Below are positions 63,701 to 64,000 of a DNA stretch of 64,000 nucleotides, piece by piece. The DNA is taken from NCBI GenBank assembly GCA_023159155.1, contig JAJNNX010000057.1, positions 1 to 64,000 of the forward strand, given 5' to 3'. The position numbers were made by a program, and so were the translations under genes. Every line of letters begins with the position of its first letter. Position 1 is the first letter of the stretch. This DNA comes from Ustulina deusta. Its lineage: Eukaryota; Ascomycota; Sordariomycetes; Xylariales; Xylariaceae. The notes under the pieces are model-generated. The model did no database searches and was not told where the DNA came from. It saw only the letters and a list, made by a program, of their open reading frames with translations.

Positions 63701-64000
63701 ATATCAGACTCTACTATAAAGGACCTGAGACGTTATCTTGGCGTGTTCCTCGACAAGGTCCTTGAGCCCACAGATCTTGCTGTCAAATCGGCAGCTGTCG
63801 CGGAGGAGAAAGCACGTCTACAACGATCCGTAATAACCGAGCTTATGGAATGGACTTCGGAATGGCAATTTCCAATCTCGGGTAATGATGCGAATGACAA
63901 CAACACTGACGAAATCCCGGAGGAATACCAGCATGCTCAGACGGATTTGGGGCAACTAGAAGACGATGATAATAGCCTGGACTCTGAATCAGATCTGGAC
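60790..64000 (+). CDS. Dynamin-superfamily GTPase, nuclear SLIP-GC-like (partial, runs off the window)
   Basis: I model six exons, all in frame: 60790-61078, 61140-62162, 62219-62787, 62847-63106, 63172-63509 and 63558-64000, giving 974 residues so far. Introns are 61, 56, 59, 65 and 48 bp with GT-AG ends and CTAAT/CTAAA/CTAAC branch sites. P-loop GDTGSGKT is at residues 114-121, G3 DLPGLGD at 311-317 and a G4-like LSQID at 378. Before G3 lies the CGPRFALWPLIEEVELF stretch seen in this family. Downstream are a Lys-rich coiled segment (about 410-490), a conserved GFPTESYTGIPSL stretch (from 62560), and VHWTTYGANLRRSG plus NWMEDI at the end of exon 4. The C-terminal helical region is followed by an acidic Asp/Glu/Ser tail at the window end. 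The role in fungi is unknown; in vertebrates SLIP-GC is a nuclear replication-linked GTPase. The stop codon lies beyond the window. Confidence 0.82.

Overview
The window looks like a piece of a filamentous ascomycete (Pezizomycotina) genome, probably a Sordariomycete or relative. Reasons: short GT-AG introns of 48-72 bp with CTAAC/CTGAC-like branch sites, an NRPS remnant, a fungal SLIP-GC-like GTPase, a pseudokinase-ankyrin protein, and a huge block of DNA carrying the mark of repeat-induced point mutation (RIP: C to T and G to A, mostly at CpA, leaving TpA-rich DNA). The species is inference only; nothing in the window names it.

Positions 1 to about 46,900 are almost pure A+T with no believable gene. 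Read by repeats and target-site duplications (TSDs), most of it resolves into a nest of transposons up to four levels deep. The outermost element H (645-45510, minus strand, about 5.4 kb once insertions are removed) was invaded by: a Copia-like element A1 (3404-18944, TSD TAGTA), which itself took a second copy A2 (4136-11441, TSD AAAGG) and a TIR transposon T1 (15582-17439); a short LTR element C (19908-22012, TSD ATATT); a 7.2 kb LTR element G (23607-37909, TSD AAATA), which carries in its left LTR element F (23852-28844, TSD AAAAT, same family as H), plus TIR transposon T3 and a solo LTR; F in turn holds TIR transposon T2; and a third copy A3 (38157-45409, TSD GCTAT) which split H's right LTR. 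Two GC-richer islands (2014-2211 and 36432-36656) look like solo LTRs that escaped RIP.

Positions 46,900-54,590 are GC-balanced and hold a pseudokinase-ankyrin gene (48110-50782), a 5'-truncated NRPS end (condensation half-domain plus dead carrier domain, 50824-52119), a SINE-like unit, a frameshifted sugar-transporter fragment (52699-53035) and an unknown gene (53256-54368). Positions 54591-58439 are one more Copia-like LTR element (I, TSD CAACG) with a RIP-damaged interior full of tandem repeats. After it come a small single-pass membrane protein (59101-59595) and the 5' part of a large dynamin-superfamily GTPase of the nuclear SLIP-GC type (60790 to the window end, six exons).

All recognisable genes are on the + strand. 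They do not form one pathway: the picture is of an accessory, transposon-bordered region with gene remnants, next to an AT-rich, presumably heterochromatic block.
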